From: Anaerolineae bacterium
Lineage (GTDB): Bacteria; Chloroflexota; Anaerolineae; JAFGEY01
Length of the DNA stretch: 7,643 nucleotides
Reading direction: 5' to 3'
NCBI GenBank assembly: GCA_016931365.1
Contig: JAFGEY010000254.1
Location: forward strand, 1 to 7,643
Shown here: one piece after another, positions 1 through 7,037 of the stretch
Numbering within the stretch: position 1 is the stretch's first letter
Layout of the letters: each line of letters begins with the position of its first letter
Made by a program: the position numbers and the translations under genes
The notes under the pieces: generated by a model
What the model saw: only the letters and a program-made list of their open reading frames with translations
Database searches by the model: none
What the model was told of the DNA's origin: nothing

Positions 1-501
<501 letters not shown>

Positions 502-505
<4 letters not shown>

Positions 506-1092
506 GCCGTCCGATTCTCTTTGCGACGCAGAATGACTATAAAAAGCGGCTCTTTGCGCCCTTGTTCGCCGGTCGCGGCCTGGCCTGCCTGACCCTGATC
601 GATGCGCACCTGGACAACGTAGACATTCACGAAAACGGCCACACGCCGGAGGAGAACGCGCTGCTCAAGGCGCGGGCTTTTCACGGCCCGCAGTGGCCGC
701 TGGTCTTTGGCGACGACGCCGGGCTAGAGATCGACGCGCTGGGTGGCGAACCGGGCTTACAGGCCCGCCGTTGGAACGGCCATTTCCCCGACAACGTGGA
801 CGACGAGACCTGGTTAGCCTACCTGCTGCAGCGGCTTGAGGGCGTGCCTCTGGAGCAGCGCACCGCGCGCTATGTCGCTGCCTGGGCCATCCTCACCCCC
901 GATGGCGGCGAACACGTGCGCCGCTTTTACCGCCCCATCCACATCGCCGAAGCGCCGCTCCGGCCCATCGAGTCCGGCGCGCCGATGTCGGCGATGGAAA
1001 TCCCGCACGAGATGACCATCGACCAGGTGCGCGCCGAGATCGCCGCCGAGTGGGATCGCTGGGGGATTTGGGAACGATTGATTCGCAAGTAG
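502..1092 (+). CDS. Divergent Ham1/RdgB-like non-canonical purine NTP pyrophosphatase
   Basis: This 196-residue protein is of normal length for the Ham1/RdgB (ITPase-like) family, which hydrolyses dITP, ITP and XTP to monophosphates and so cleans the nucleotide pool. Seen directly: an N-terminal 'FATQND..K' (residues 7-14, family form 'ATxNxxK'), 'ENALLKA' (51-57) holding the family's conserved Glu, and '[13 protein letters not shown]' (70-82, family form 'DDSGLxVDAL'), followed by 'PGLQARRW' where the family has 'PGxxSARY'. The second half is unusual. The base-binding 'GFGYDPxF' motif is replaced by a stretch around residues 158-168, and the C-terminal 'SHR' motif is absent; a Trp-rich tail (184-196) stands there. 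Catalysis is plausible, but substrate choice may differ. The start is the ATG overlapping the trpS stop (ATGA); a longer frame upstream only reads through trpS. The Shine-Dalgarno is weak, consistent with coupling. The TAG stop lies inside the left arm of the adjoining repeat. Family assignment is fairly safe, function less so. Confidence 0.8.
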
Positions 1093-1191
1093 GGGCGAGG
1101 CATCCCTCATTGCTGGTTTGTCGACCGGAATGCCCGTCCAAAAGGACGCGATCCATTCAACTGGCATGCTCTCGGGATGCCTCGCCCTTAC
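1089..1191. repeat. Palindromic MITE-like intergenic repeat element
   Basis: Two 18-bp arms, 1089-1106 and 1174-1191, are inverted copies of each other with one mismatch (17 of 18; the mismatch is a G-T wobble in RNA). They enclose 67 bp. The interior has its own short pairings: a perfect 5-bp hairpin with an AAAA loop (1135-1139 with 1144-1148) nested inside atgcc/ggcat (1130-1134 with 1163-1167). The arm sequence resembles interspersed palindromes I recall from Chloroflexota and other GC-rich bacterial genomes (memory, not a search). No transposase or other coding capacity is present, so it would be non-autonomous. It fills almost the whole gap between the RdgB-like and RraA-like genes and overlaps the stop codon of the former. 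No T-run follows the right arm, so it is not a classical terminator, although the long RNA stem could still affect transcript ends. Confidence 0.7.
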
Positions 1192-1203
1192 AATTATTGT
1201 ATA

Positions 1204-1210
1204 GAAAGGA
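1204..1210 (+). promoter_or_regulatory. Ribosome binding site deciding the start of the RraA-like gene
   Basis: The sequence gaaagga sits 8 bp before the ATG at 1219. An earlier in-frame ATG at 1177 would add 14 residues, but it lies inside the right arm of the repeat element and has no purine-rich leader, so 1219 is preferred. A further ATG at 1212 is out of frame. Confidence 0.7.
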
Positions 1211-1218
1211 TATGCACG

Positions 1219-1989
1219 ATGGCTGAAGCTTTCAAGTGGGACAACAACAACATTCGCACCCTGGACATTGTCGACCTGGAGCGCATCGAGCGCTACCGCC
1301 GCGCCGGGTACGGCGGCGCGGTCTCCGACTCGCTGGCCAGTCTGGGCGTGTTCGACACCGTTTTTTCGGCCCAGTTCAAGCCGCTGCGCCAGGGCATGCA
1401 GTTGGTGGGCCGCGCGCTGCCGATCAAGCTGCATTCGCAGGTCGATTACAAGAGCGTCGAAGGCTGGCAGGAAGAGATGAACATCAAGTGGGAGGCCGAG
1501 GGTGGCCACCCGCAAAAGCGCATGATGCGCGCCGTCGCCGAATCGGCCCCGGGCAGCGTGCTCTGCTTTGACTGCGGCAATGACTTGCAGCCGGCCCATT
1601 TTGGCGAGATGAGCTGCCAGCTCGCCTACGCGCACGGCTGCCGGGGCATGCTGCTGGCCGGCAACTGCCGCGACACGCAGTACGTGCTCAAAATGCCCGA
1701 CTTTCCGATGTTCTCCTTTGGCACGCGGCCCAACGCCTTTGGCGGCTGGATCATCACCGATGTCAATCGTCCGATCTACCTGCCCGGCCACCTGACCCAC
1801 TATGTCAAGGTCATGCCCGGCGATTTCATCTTTGGCGACAACGATGGCGTGCAGCTCATTCCCCTCAAGTACGTCGATGAGGTGCTGCTGCGCGTGGAAG
1901 ATATTTTCGACAAGGAGAACGAGGAGCGCGAGGCGCTGGCCGCCGGTATGCCTATCGATGAGGTGTACCGGGTTTTCGGCGTGCTCTGA
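1219..1989 (+). CDS. RraA / HMG-aldolase family protein
   Basis: This 256-residue protein belongs to the RraA-like fold, which contains 4-hydroxy-4-methyl-2-oxoglutarate aldolases, oxaloacetate decarboxylases and the RNase E inhibitor RraA. Seen: 'GAVSDSLASLG' near residues 33-43 (family 'ATxSDAL'), 'GEMSCQLAYAHGCRGM' leading into 'GNCRD' with R151 and D152 (the Arg-Asp pair that in aldolases binds substrate and metal), then 'DFPMFS', and near the end 'VMPGDFIFGDNDGVQLIP', the very characteristic closing motif. It is longer than E. coli RraA (about 160 residues), with an N-terminal extension of about 30 residues and an insert around residues 70-110. Two positions are atypical: the acidic residue three after the RD pair is Tyr155, and the usual Asp in 'VDGxxRD' is Ala147. 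An aldolase or decarboxylase acting on a 2-oxo acid is likely, but the substrate cannot be read from sequence. The gene is followed 50 bp downstream by the C69 peptidase on the same strand. No signal peptide is seen, so it is probably cytoplasmic. Confidence 0.88.
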   Translation: MAEAFKWDNNNIRTLDIVDLERIERYRRAGYGGAVSDSLASLGVFDTVFSAQFKPLRQGMQLVGRALPIKLHSQVDYKSVEGWQEEMNIKWEAEGGHPQKRMMRAVAESAPGSVLCFDCGNDLQPAHFGEMSCQLAYAHGCRGMLLAGNCRDTQYVLKMPDFPMFSFGTRPNAFGGWIITDVNRPIYLPGHLTHYVKVMPGDFIFGDNDGVQLIPLKYVDEVLLRVEDIFDKENEEREALAAGMPIDEVYRVFGVL

Positions 1990-2039
1990 GTTCCGGATGT
2001 GCCCGGCGCGGGCGGGCGAAGCGACACAGGAGGTGTGCG

Positions 2040-3386
2040 ATGTGCGATACGTTGGTTGCCCTGGGAAACGCGACCGCCGATGGCAGCGTCATGCTTGCCA
2101 AGAACAGCGACCGCCCGCCCAACGAGGCGCAGGCGCCGGTATACGTCCCTCGCGCCAGGCACGATGAGGCGACGGTCAAATGCACGCACATTGAAATCCC
2201 CCAGGTGGCTGAGACCTTTGCCGTGCTGCTCTCCAAGCCGTTTTGGCTGTGGGGCTGCGAAATGGGCGTCAACGAGTTTGGCGTCGCCATCGGCAATGAG
2301 GCCGTGTTTACCAAAGAGCCGTATGCCCCAACCGGCCTGCTGGGGATGGACCTGATCCGTCTGGCCCTGGAGCGCGCAGAAACGGCGCGCCGCGCGTTGG
2401 ACGTGATCGTCGAACTGCTGGGCGCCCACGGGCAAGGCGGCTGGTGCGATCCGTTTGACAAAAAATTCACCTACCATAACAGTTTTTTGATCGCCGATCC
2501 GGGCGCGGCGTGGGTGCTGGAGACGGCGGGCCAATACTGGGCTGCCAGGCAGGTCCAAGATACCTACAGCATCTCAAACGGGATCACCATCGACGGCGAT
2601 TGGGATTTGGCCTCGCCGGGCCTGGTCGAGCACGCCATCGAACAAGGGTGGTGCCGGCGCGCGGCCGATTTCAGCTTTGCGCGCTGTTATTCCGATTTTC
2701 TGTACACCCGCTTCACCGAATGCCGCTTGCGCCAGCGCACCACCACGGGGCATTTACAGGGCGATCGGGGCAAAATTACGGCGGCCGACATGATGCGCTA
2801 CCTGCGCGATCACGGCAGCGCCGGCCGGGAGCCGGCGTGGAATCCGTCAAAAGGCAAGGTAAGCGTGTGCGCGCATGCCGTCGAGCCGGTCGTGCGTAGA
2901 AGCCAGTCGACGGCCTCGCTGGTGGCGCACCTGCGCGCCGATATGCCTACCTATTGGATGACGGCCACGTCGGCGCCGTGTACGGGCGTGTTCAAGCCTT
3001 TTCACCTGCTGCCGCTGCCGCCGGAACTGGGCCAGCCGGGCGGCGTGTACGACGAAACCTCGCTGTGGTGGGCGCACGAACGCCTGCACCGCGCTGTGAT
3101 CGATGATTATGCGGCGCGGATGCCGCTTTATGCCCGAGATCGCGATGGCCTTGAGGCTTCGTTTATAGCCCAGGAAGAAACGCTTTACCGGCGTCTCCAA
3201 AGCATTGCCGTGCAAGATCGCGAGAAAATGCTCGCCGAGTTTGACCGGCTCTGTTTTGACTGCGCGGCGGTTGCCAGCCGCCGCTGGACGGAGCAGGTGC
3301 TTGCCGCGCCGGCGATGAACACGCTGTCGTGGCTTCATCGCCGATTCTGGCGCAAGCAAAACCGGCTTGGCAATTTCCCAACTTGA
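2040..3386 (+). CDS. Secernin-type peptidase C69 / dipeptidase family protein
   Basis: This 448-residue N-terminal-nucleophile hydrolase belongs to the C69/secernin group, which includes bacterial dipeptidases. The protein begins MCDTLVALG; removal of Met1 by methionine aminopeptidase would expose Cys2 as the catalytic nucleophile, with no pro-peptide. Family hallmarks follow: 'KNSDRPPNEAQ' (residues 21-31), 'WGCEMGVNEFGVAIGNEAV' (71-89), 'GLLGMDLIRLALERA' (99-113), 'YHNSFLIAD' then 'WVLETAG' (145-164), 'SISNGITI' (177-184), and 'SAPCTGVFKPF' in the last third. All expected blocks are present and the length is normal, so it looks intact. There is no signal peptide, so a cytoplasmic role in peptide or amide hydrolysis is likely; the natural substrate is unknown. 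The start is well supported by aggaggt at 2028-2034, 5 bp before the ATG. It lies 50 bp after the RraA-like gene and 16 bp before metG, so it may share their transcript. Confidence 0.92.
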   Translation: MCDTLVALGNATADGSVMLAKNSDRPPNEAQAPVYVPRARHDEATVKCTHIEIPQVAETFAVLLSKPFWLWGCEMGVNEFGVAIGNEAVFTKEPYAPTGLLGMDLIRLALERAETARRALDVIVELLGAHGQGGWCDPFDKKFTYHNSFLIADPGAAWVLETAGQYWAARQVQDTYSISNGITIDGDWDLASPGLVEHAIEQGWCRRAADFSFARCYSDFLYTRFTECRLRQRTTTGHLQGDRGKITAADMMRYLRDHGSAGREPAWNPSKGKVSVCAHAVEPVVRRSQSTASLVAHLRADMPTYWMTATSAPCTGVFKPFHLLPLPPELGQPGGVYDETSLWWAHERLHRAVIDDYAARMPLYARDRDGLEASFIAQEETLYRRLQSIAVQDREKMLAEFDRLCFDCAAVASRRWTEQVLAAPAMNTLSWLHRRFWRKQNRLGNFPT

Positions 3387-3390
3387 TTGT

Positions 3391-3396
3391 GAGGAG
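3391..3396 (+). promoter_or_regulatory. Ribosome binding site deciding the metG start
   Basis: The hexamer gaggag lies 6 bp before the ATG at 3403. The frame is open further upstream to a TTG at 3367, but that would overlap the peptidase gene and add 12 residues unlike any MetRS N terminus. The ATG gives the normal MetRS beginning, with 'VAWPYAS' directly ahead of the HIGH-type motif. Confidence 0.8.
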
Positions 3397-3402
3397 CACA
3401 AC

Positions 3403-5169
3403 ATGCCTGAGAAAATTCTAGTTGCCGTGGCCTGGCCCTATGCCAGTTCCTCGATCCACGTCGGCAACCTGGCCGGCGCCGACCTGCCGCCCGACATCTT
3501 TGCCCGCTATCACCGCCTCAAAGGAAACGACGTGCTGATGGTCTCCGGTTCGGACTCGCACGGCACGCCGATCACCGTGCGCGCCAGCGACGAAGGCACG
3601 ACGCCGATGGCGGTGTTTCAGCGCTTCCATGCCGAGTTTCTGGAGACGTTCCAGCGAATGGGACTGACCTACGATCTGTTTACTCACACCGACACCGAAA
3701 ACCACCATCACGTCGCCCAGCAGTTGTTCCTGCGCCTGCTCGAAAACGGCTGCCTGCTCACCAAGACCGAGGAGCAGCTTTATTCGGTGGCGGAAGGGCG
3801 CTTTTTGCCCGATCGCTACGTCGAGGGCGTCTGTCCCAACTGCGGCTATGACGGCGCGCGCGGCGATCAGTGTGAAAACTGCGGCAAGTTGCTCAACGCA
3901 GTCGAGTTGATCAACCCGCGCTCGCGCACCGATGGCAGCGTGCCCGAGGTGCGCGAGACGACGCACTATTATTTGGACCTGCCCGGGCTGGCCGATCCGT
4001 TGATCGCCTGGCTGGACGAGGGCAAGGATCACTGGCGCCCGCAGGTGATCAATTTTTCGCGCAACATGGCCCGCGATTTGCAGGCGCGCCCGATCACCCG
4101 CGATCTGGAGTGGGGCATCCCCGTCCCGGTCGAGGGCTGGGCGGGTAAATCGCTGTACGTGTGGTTCGAGGCGGTGATCGGCTACCTCTCGGCGGCGATC
4201 GAGTGGGCCAAGAACAACGGCGCGCCGGATCGTTGGCAGGAATGGTGGTATAACCCCGCCGCGCGGACGGTCTATTTCATCGGCAAGGACAACATCCCCT
4301 TCCACACGATCATCTGGCCGGCCATTTTGACCGGGGCCAACCGTCTATACCCCGACGGCGGCTCGCCGCCGCTCAACCTGCCCTACGATGTGCCCGCCAA
4401 CGAGTTTTTGAATATGGAAAGCCGCAAGGTCAGCGGCAGCCGCAACTGGGCAGTGTGGGTGCTCGACTATTTGCAGCGCTATGACCCCGACCCGCTGCGC
4501 TATTACCTGACCGCGATCGCGCCGGAGAGCAAAGACGCCGATTTCACCTGGGAAGGGTTTGTGCAGCGCAACAACGACGAGCTGGTCGCCACCTGGGGCA
4601 ACCTGGCCAACCGGGTGCTCTCGTTTTGCTACCGCCGCTTTGACGGCAAGGTACCCGAACCGGGCGAACTGGACGAGGCCGACAAGGTCCTGTTGGGTAC
4701 AGTCGAAGCGGGGTTTGCGGCGGTGGGTGCGCTGCTCGACGGCTGCAAATTCCGCGCCGCGCTGGGCGAAGTGATGAATTTGGCCCGCGAGGTCAACCGC
4801 TACCTGGACGAAAAAGCGCCCTGGTTTACGATCAAGAGCGATGTACAAGCCGCGGCGACGAGCGTTTACGTAGCGCTGCGCGCCATCGACTCGTTGAAAA
4901 CTATGTTCACACCTTTTTTGCCTTTCTCGTCGCAGGCGCTGCACGAGATGTTCGGTTACGAGGGTGGTGTGTTCGGCCGGCAGTACGTGGACACGTTCGA
5001 GGAATCGACGCGCAGCCACACCGCGCTCTGTTACGATAACGACACAATGACTGCGCGTTGGGAGCCGAGCCGGCTTCCGCCGGGACAGGCCTTGCGCCAG
5101 CCCAGTCCGCTGTTCGTCAAGCTCGAAGAGGGCGTCGCCGCAGAAGAAGTGGCGCGGATGGGACATTAA
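3403..5169 (+). CDS. metG: Methionyl-tRNA synthetase
   Basis: This complete 588-residue class I synthetase charges elongator and initiator tRNA-Met in the cytoplasm. Domains in order: a Rossmann catalytic core with 'WPYASSSIHVGN' (11-22), where HVGN is the HIGH signature, and 'LMVSGSDSHGTPI' (45-57); a connective-peptide zinc knuckle with C144-x2-C147 and C157-x2-C160; 'GKDNIPFH' about two-fifths to midway along; the KMSKS-equivalent loop 'KVSGSR' (342-347); then 'RYYLTAIAPESKDADFTWEGF' split across the stem-contact fold, and the helical anticodon domain with 'NRYLDEKAPW'. The C terminus ends soon after 'SPLFVKLEEGV', so the Trbp111-like tRNA-binding domain of E. coli MetRS is absent; many bacteria have this short form. 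HVGN and KVSGS are both relaxed versions of the class I signatures, but relatives with KFSxSR loops exist, so activity is expected. It follows the peptidase gene after 16 bp and is closed by the terminator at 5170. Confidence 0.97.
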   Translation: MPEKILVAVAWPYASSSIHVGNLAGADLPPDIFARYHRLKGNDVLMVSGSDSHGTPITVRASDEGTTPMAVFQRFHAEFLETFQRMGLTYDLFTHTDTENHHHVAQQLFLRLLENGCLLTKTEEQLYSVAEGRFLPDRYVEGVCPNCGYDGARGDQCENCGKLLNAVELINPRSRTDGSVPEVRETTHYYLDLPGLADPLIAWLDEGKDHWRPQVINFSRNMARDLQARPITRDLEWGIPVPVEGWAGKSLYVWFEAVIGYLSAAIEWAKNNGAPDRWQEWWYNPAARTVYFIGKDNIPFHTIIWPAILTGANRLYPDGGSPPLNLPYDVPANEFLNMESRKVSGSRNWAVWVLDYLQRYDPDPLRYYLTAIAPESKDADFTWEGFVQRNNDELVATWGNLANRVLSFCYRRFDGKVPEPGELDEADKVLLGTVEAGFAAVGALLDGCKFRAALGEVMNLAREVNRYLDEKAPWFTIKSDVQAAATSVYVALRAIDSLKTMFTPFLPFSSQALHEMFGYEGGVFGRQYVDTFEESTRSHTALCYDNDTMTARWEPSRLPPGQALRQPSPLFVKLEEGVAAEEVARMGH

Positions 5170-5210
5170 CAAAAACTCGCGCCGACGGTCTCCGTCGGCG
5201 CGAGTTTTTG
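5170..5210. terminator. Bidirectional intrinsic terminator between metG and the MFS gene
   Basis: A perfect 18-bp stem (5170-5187 with 5193-5210) closes on a 5-nt loop. The base of the stem is A5 on the left and T5 on the right, around a GC-rich core, so each strand reads as a hairpin running into a T tract. It starts one base after the metG stop and lies 19 bp beyond the stop of the convergent permease gene, so it can end both transcripts. Confidence 0.93.
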
Positions 5211-5229
5211 TATGGCTGAAGGGCCTTTT

Positions 5230-6570
5230 TCATACTGCCAATGCCGCATTTTCCTCGTCGGCCACGCGGACGCCCTCTTGCACGTCCACCCGCGACAGCA
5301 GCACAATCCCCACGATGAAAAAGACGATCAGCGAGATAATACTAAAGCGGCTCTGGCCGAACAGCCGGCCGACCAGGGCAAACAGCGCCGGGCCGAGGAT
5401 GGCCGAGAACTTGCCCATAATGTCGAAAAAGCTGAAAAACTCGGCGCTCTTGATGCGCGGGATCATCGAGCTGTACAGCGAGCGGCTGAGCGCCTGGGTG
5501 CCGCCCTGCACAAAGCCCACCGCCGCCGCCAGCGCGTAAAAGTGCCAGATGTGAGTCATGAAAAAACCGCCGATGCAGATCAGCGCGTACCAGCCCAGGC
5601 CGAGAATGATCGCGCGCTTGGTGCCCAGCTTGCCGGCGATCCAGCCAAAGAGATAGGCGAAGGGAAAACCGACGAACTGGGTGATCAGCAGCGCGGCGAT
5701 CAGGTGGATGGTCGAATTTTCGATGCCTTGTGCGGTAAACACCTCCTGTCCATAGATGGTCGCCATGTCGATGATCGTGCTGATCCCGTCGTTGTACAGC
5801 CAGAATGCGGCCAAAAAGATCAGCACCTGCTTGTAGCGGCCAATGTCGCGCACGGTGCGCCTCAACTGCTGCATCCCGGCCTTGATCGGGTTGATGCGCG
5901 GCCCCTCGACGGCCAGGCCGGGCGGTTCGGGCACGTGGCGAAAGATGGGGATTGAAAAGATCAGCCACCAGATGCCGACGCTGAAAAAGGAGAACCGCGT
6001 CATCCATTCGGTCCACGAGATGCCCCGCCACTCGCCGTCGGGCGCGAGCATGATCATGGCAATGTTGACCGCCAGCAGCAGCCCACCGCCCAGATAGCCC
6101 AACGCATAGCCCAGGCTCGATACGCGGTCGGCTTCATCGTCGCGGGCCACGTGCGGCAGCAACGAATCGTAAAAGACATTGGCTCCCGAAAAGCCGACCC
6201 GCCCGAACAGGTAGAGAACGATTGCCCACAGCCAGCCACCACGCCCCAGCGTGACCATAAACAGCGAGGCGACGATGCCCATGGCGGCGAAAAAGCCCAG
6301 AAATTTCTTTTTGGCCCGCGTGTAATCGGCAATCGCGCCCAGGGTGATCGCCAGCACCGCCCCGATCAGCGCGGCAATCGAGGTGCTCAGCCCCCAGATT
6401 TGCGTGGCCCGGCTTTGTTGAATCTCGGACAGCCCGGCGGCAGAAACGCTGAAAAAATAGGTCGGCAGCACTGCCGCACCGATGGTGGTGATAAAGGCCG
6501 AGTTGGCCCAGTCGTACATCGTCCAGGCCCAAATGGCCTTTTTATGCTGCTTTTCATCCACAGATTGCAT
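5230..6570 (-). CDS. MFS transporter, UMF1 family (Atg22-like permease)
   Basis: This 446-residue integral membrane protein belongs to the major facilitator superfamily. The hallmark 'WTMYDWANSAF' (16-26), just ahead of the first membrane segment, marks the UMF1 group related to fungal vacuolar Atg22-like effluxers. About twelve hydrophobic segments follow, with a hydrophilic loop in the middle (around residues 215-245, containing 'HVPEPPGL' and a basic stretch) that splits the protein into two six-helix halves. 'GAIADYTRAKKK' after the second or third helix is the MFS loop 2-3 motif with its conserved Asp and basic residues. 'FGWIAGKLGTKRAI' is the matching repeat in the second half. Substrates of bacterial UMF1 members are largely unknown; amino acid or small-molecule efflux is a guess based on Atg22. 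The ATG at 6570 has a strong Shine-Dalgarno (aggagg on the minus strand, 6578-6583). It is the last gene of the minus-strand group, 17 bp after the Nudix gene, and ends just before the shared terminator. Confidence 0.93.
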   Translation of the reverse strand: MQSVDEKQHKKAIWAWTMYDWANSAFITTIGAAVLPTYFFSVSAAGLSEIQQSRATQIWGLSTSIAALIGAVLAITLGAIADYTRAKKKFLGFFAAMGIVASLFMVTLGRGGWLWAIVLYLFGRVGFSGANVFYDSLLPHVARDDEADRVSSLGYALGYLGGGLLLAVNIAMIMLAPDGEWRGISWTEWMTRFSFFSVGIWWLIFSIPIFRHVPEPPGLAVEGPRINPIKAGMQQLRRTVRDIGRYKQVLIFLAAFWLYNDGISTIIDMATIYGQEVFTAQGIENSTIHLIAALLITQFVGFPFAYLFGWIAGKLGTKRAIILGLGWYALICIGGFFMTHIWHFYALAAAVGFVQGGTQALSRSLYSSMIPRIKSAEFFSFFDIMGKFSAILGPALFALVGRLFGQSRFSIISLIVFFIVGIVLLSRVDVQEGVRVADEENAALAV

Positions 6571-6587
6571 TGTCTTTCCTCCTCTCT

Positions 6588-7037
6588 TTACAAGCCGATG
6601 TTGGCGATTGGCCCCTGATAGGTCCCGCTACCGGCCAAGTCCGCGCGGGCCAGCGCGCAGAACTGCGGGGAAAATCCATACTGTTCGAGTTGGGCCAGCG
6701 GCGCCATGTGTACGCTGTAGATCGGACTGGCGTCCGGCTCCGGCTCGCTGCCGGAAGTCAATTGGCCGCCCAGCCGTTTGACGGCAAAGGTGATGTGGAG
6801 CACCTGCACCTCTGGTTCGATGCGATCGCAGACATAGAGCAGCCGTTCGAGGCTTACCGTCAGTCCGGTTTCTTCGCGCATCTCGCGCAGCAGGCACTGC
6901 TCCAGCGTTTCGCCCGCTTCCAGCGTGCCGCCGGGCAAAGACCATTTTCGTCGATCCGAGACACGCTGTTCAACCAGCAGGATATGCTCGTTTTCGATCA
7001 ACACGGCGGTGGCGCGAACCTTGATCCGATCAGCCAC
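6588..7037 (-). CDS. Nudix hydrolase
   Basis: This 149-residue single-domain protein has a full Nudix box at residues 37-59, fitting Gx5Ex7REUxEExGU exactly: G37, E43, R51-E52, E55-E56 and G58. It is preceded by 'KWSLPGG', the usual lead-in. Such enzymes cleave a nucleoside diphosphate linked to another group, in a Mg2+-dependent reaction; the exact substrate (NTP, sugar nucleotide, dinucleotide or other) cannot be told from the motif. Beyond the domain a C-terminal tail of about 35 residues ('YGFSPQFCALARADLAG' and on) is of a kind often seen in short Nudix proteins. The chosen start is GTG at 7037, which overlaps the last 8 bases of the PHP gene (GTGGCTGA) and gives a complete first beta strand; no better ATG lies ahead of the domain. 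Only a weak gggaa stretch precedes it, so translation is probably coupled to the PHP gene. Confidence 0.92.
   Translation of the reverse strand: MADRIKVRATAVLIENEHILLVEQRVSDRRKWSLPGGTLEAGETLEQCLLREMREETGLTVSLERLLYVCDRIEPEVQVLHITFAVKRLGGQLTSGSEPEPDASPIYSVHMAPLAQLEQYGFSPQFCALARADLAGSGTYQGPIANIGL

Noticed and set aside
1190..1205. AT-rich acaattattgt palindrome and a TATAGA box as a promoter or operator for the RraA-like gene
   Set aside because: The -10 match is only 4 of 6, no -35 is found at the right distance, and a start point there would leave almost no leader before the ATG at 1219.
814..1800. Long minus-strand open frame of 328 codons crossing the RdgB-like gene, the repeat and the RraA-like gene
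   Set aside because: It runs antisense to two recognisable proteins, has a low-complexity Ala/Arg/His/Gly-rich composition typical of GC-rich shadow frames, and shows no motif.
2001..2013. Small GC hairpin (5-bp stem, 3-nt loop) between the RraA-like and peptidase genes
   Set aside because: Too short and without a following T-run; such stems are expected by chance in GC-rich DNA, so it is not called a terminator.
3418..5172. Two long minus-strand open frames (295 and 275 codons) antisense to metG
   Set aside because: They lie almost wholly within metG, whose family motifs are unmistakable; the composition is that of GC-rich antisense frames and no ribosome site or domain is visible.
5212..5955. 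Plus-strand 247-codon frame opposite the MFS gene
   Set aside because: It is antisense to the permease and rich in Asp, Gln, Arg and His without any domain; it begins just past the terminator with no Shine-Dalgarno.
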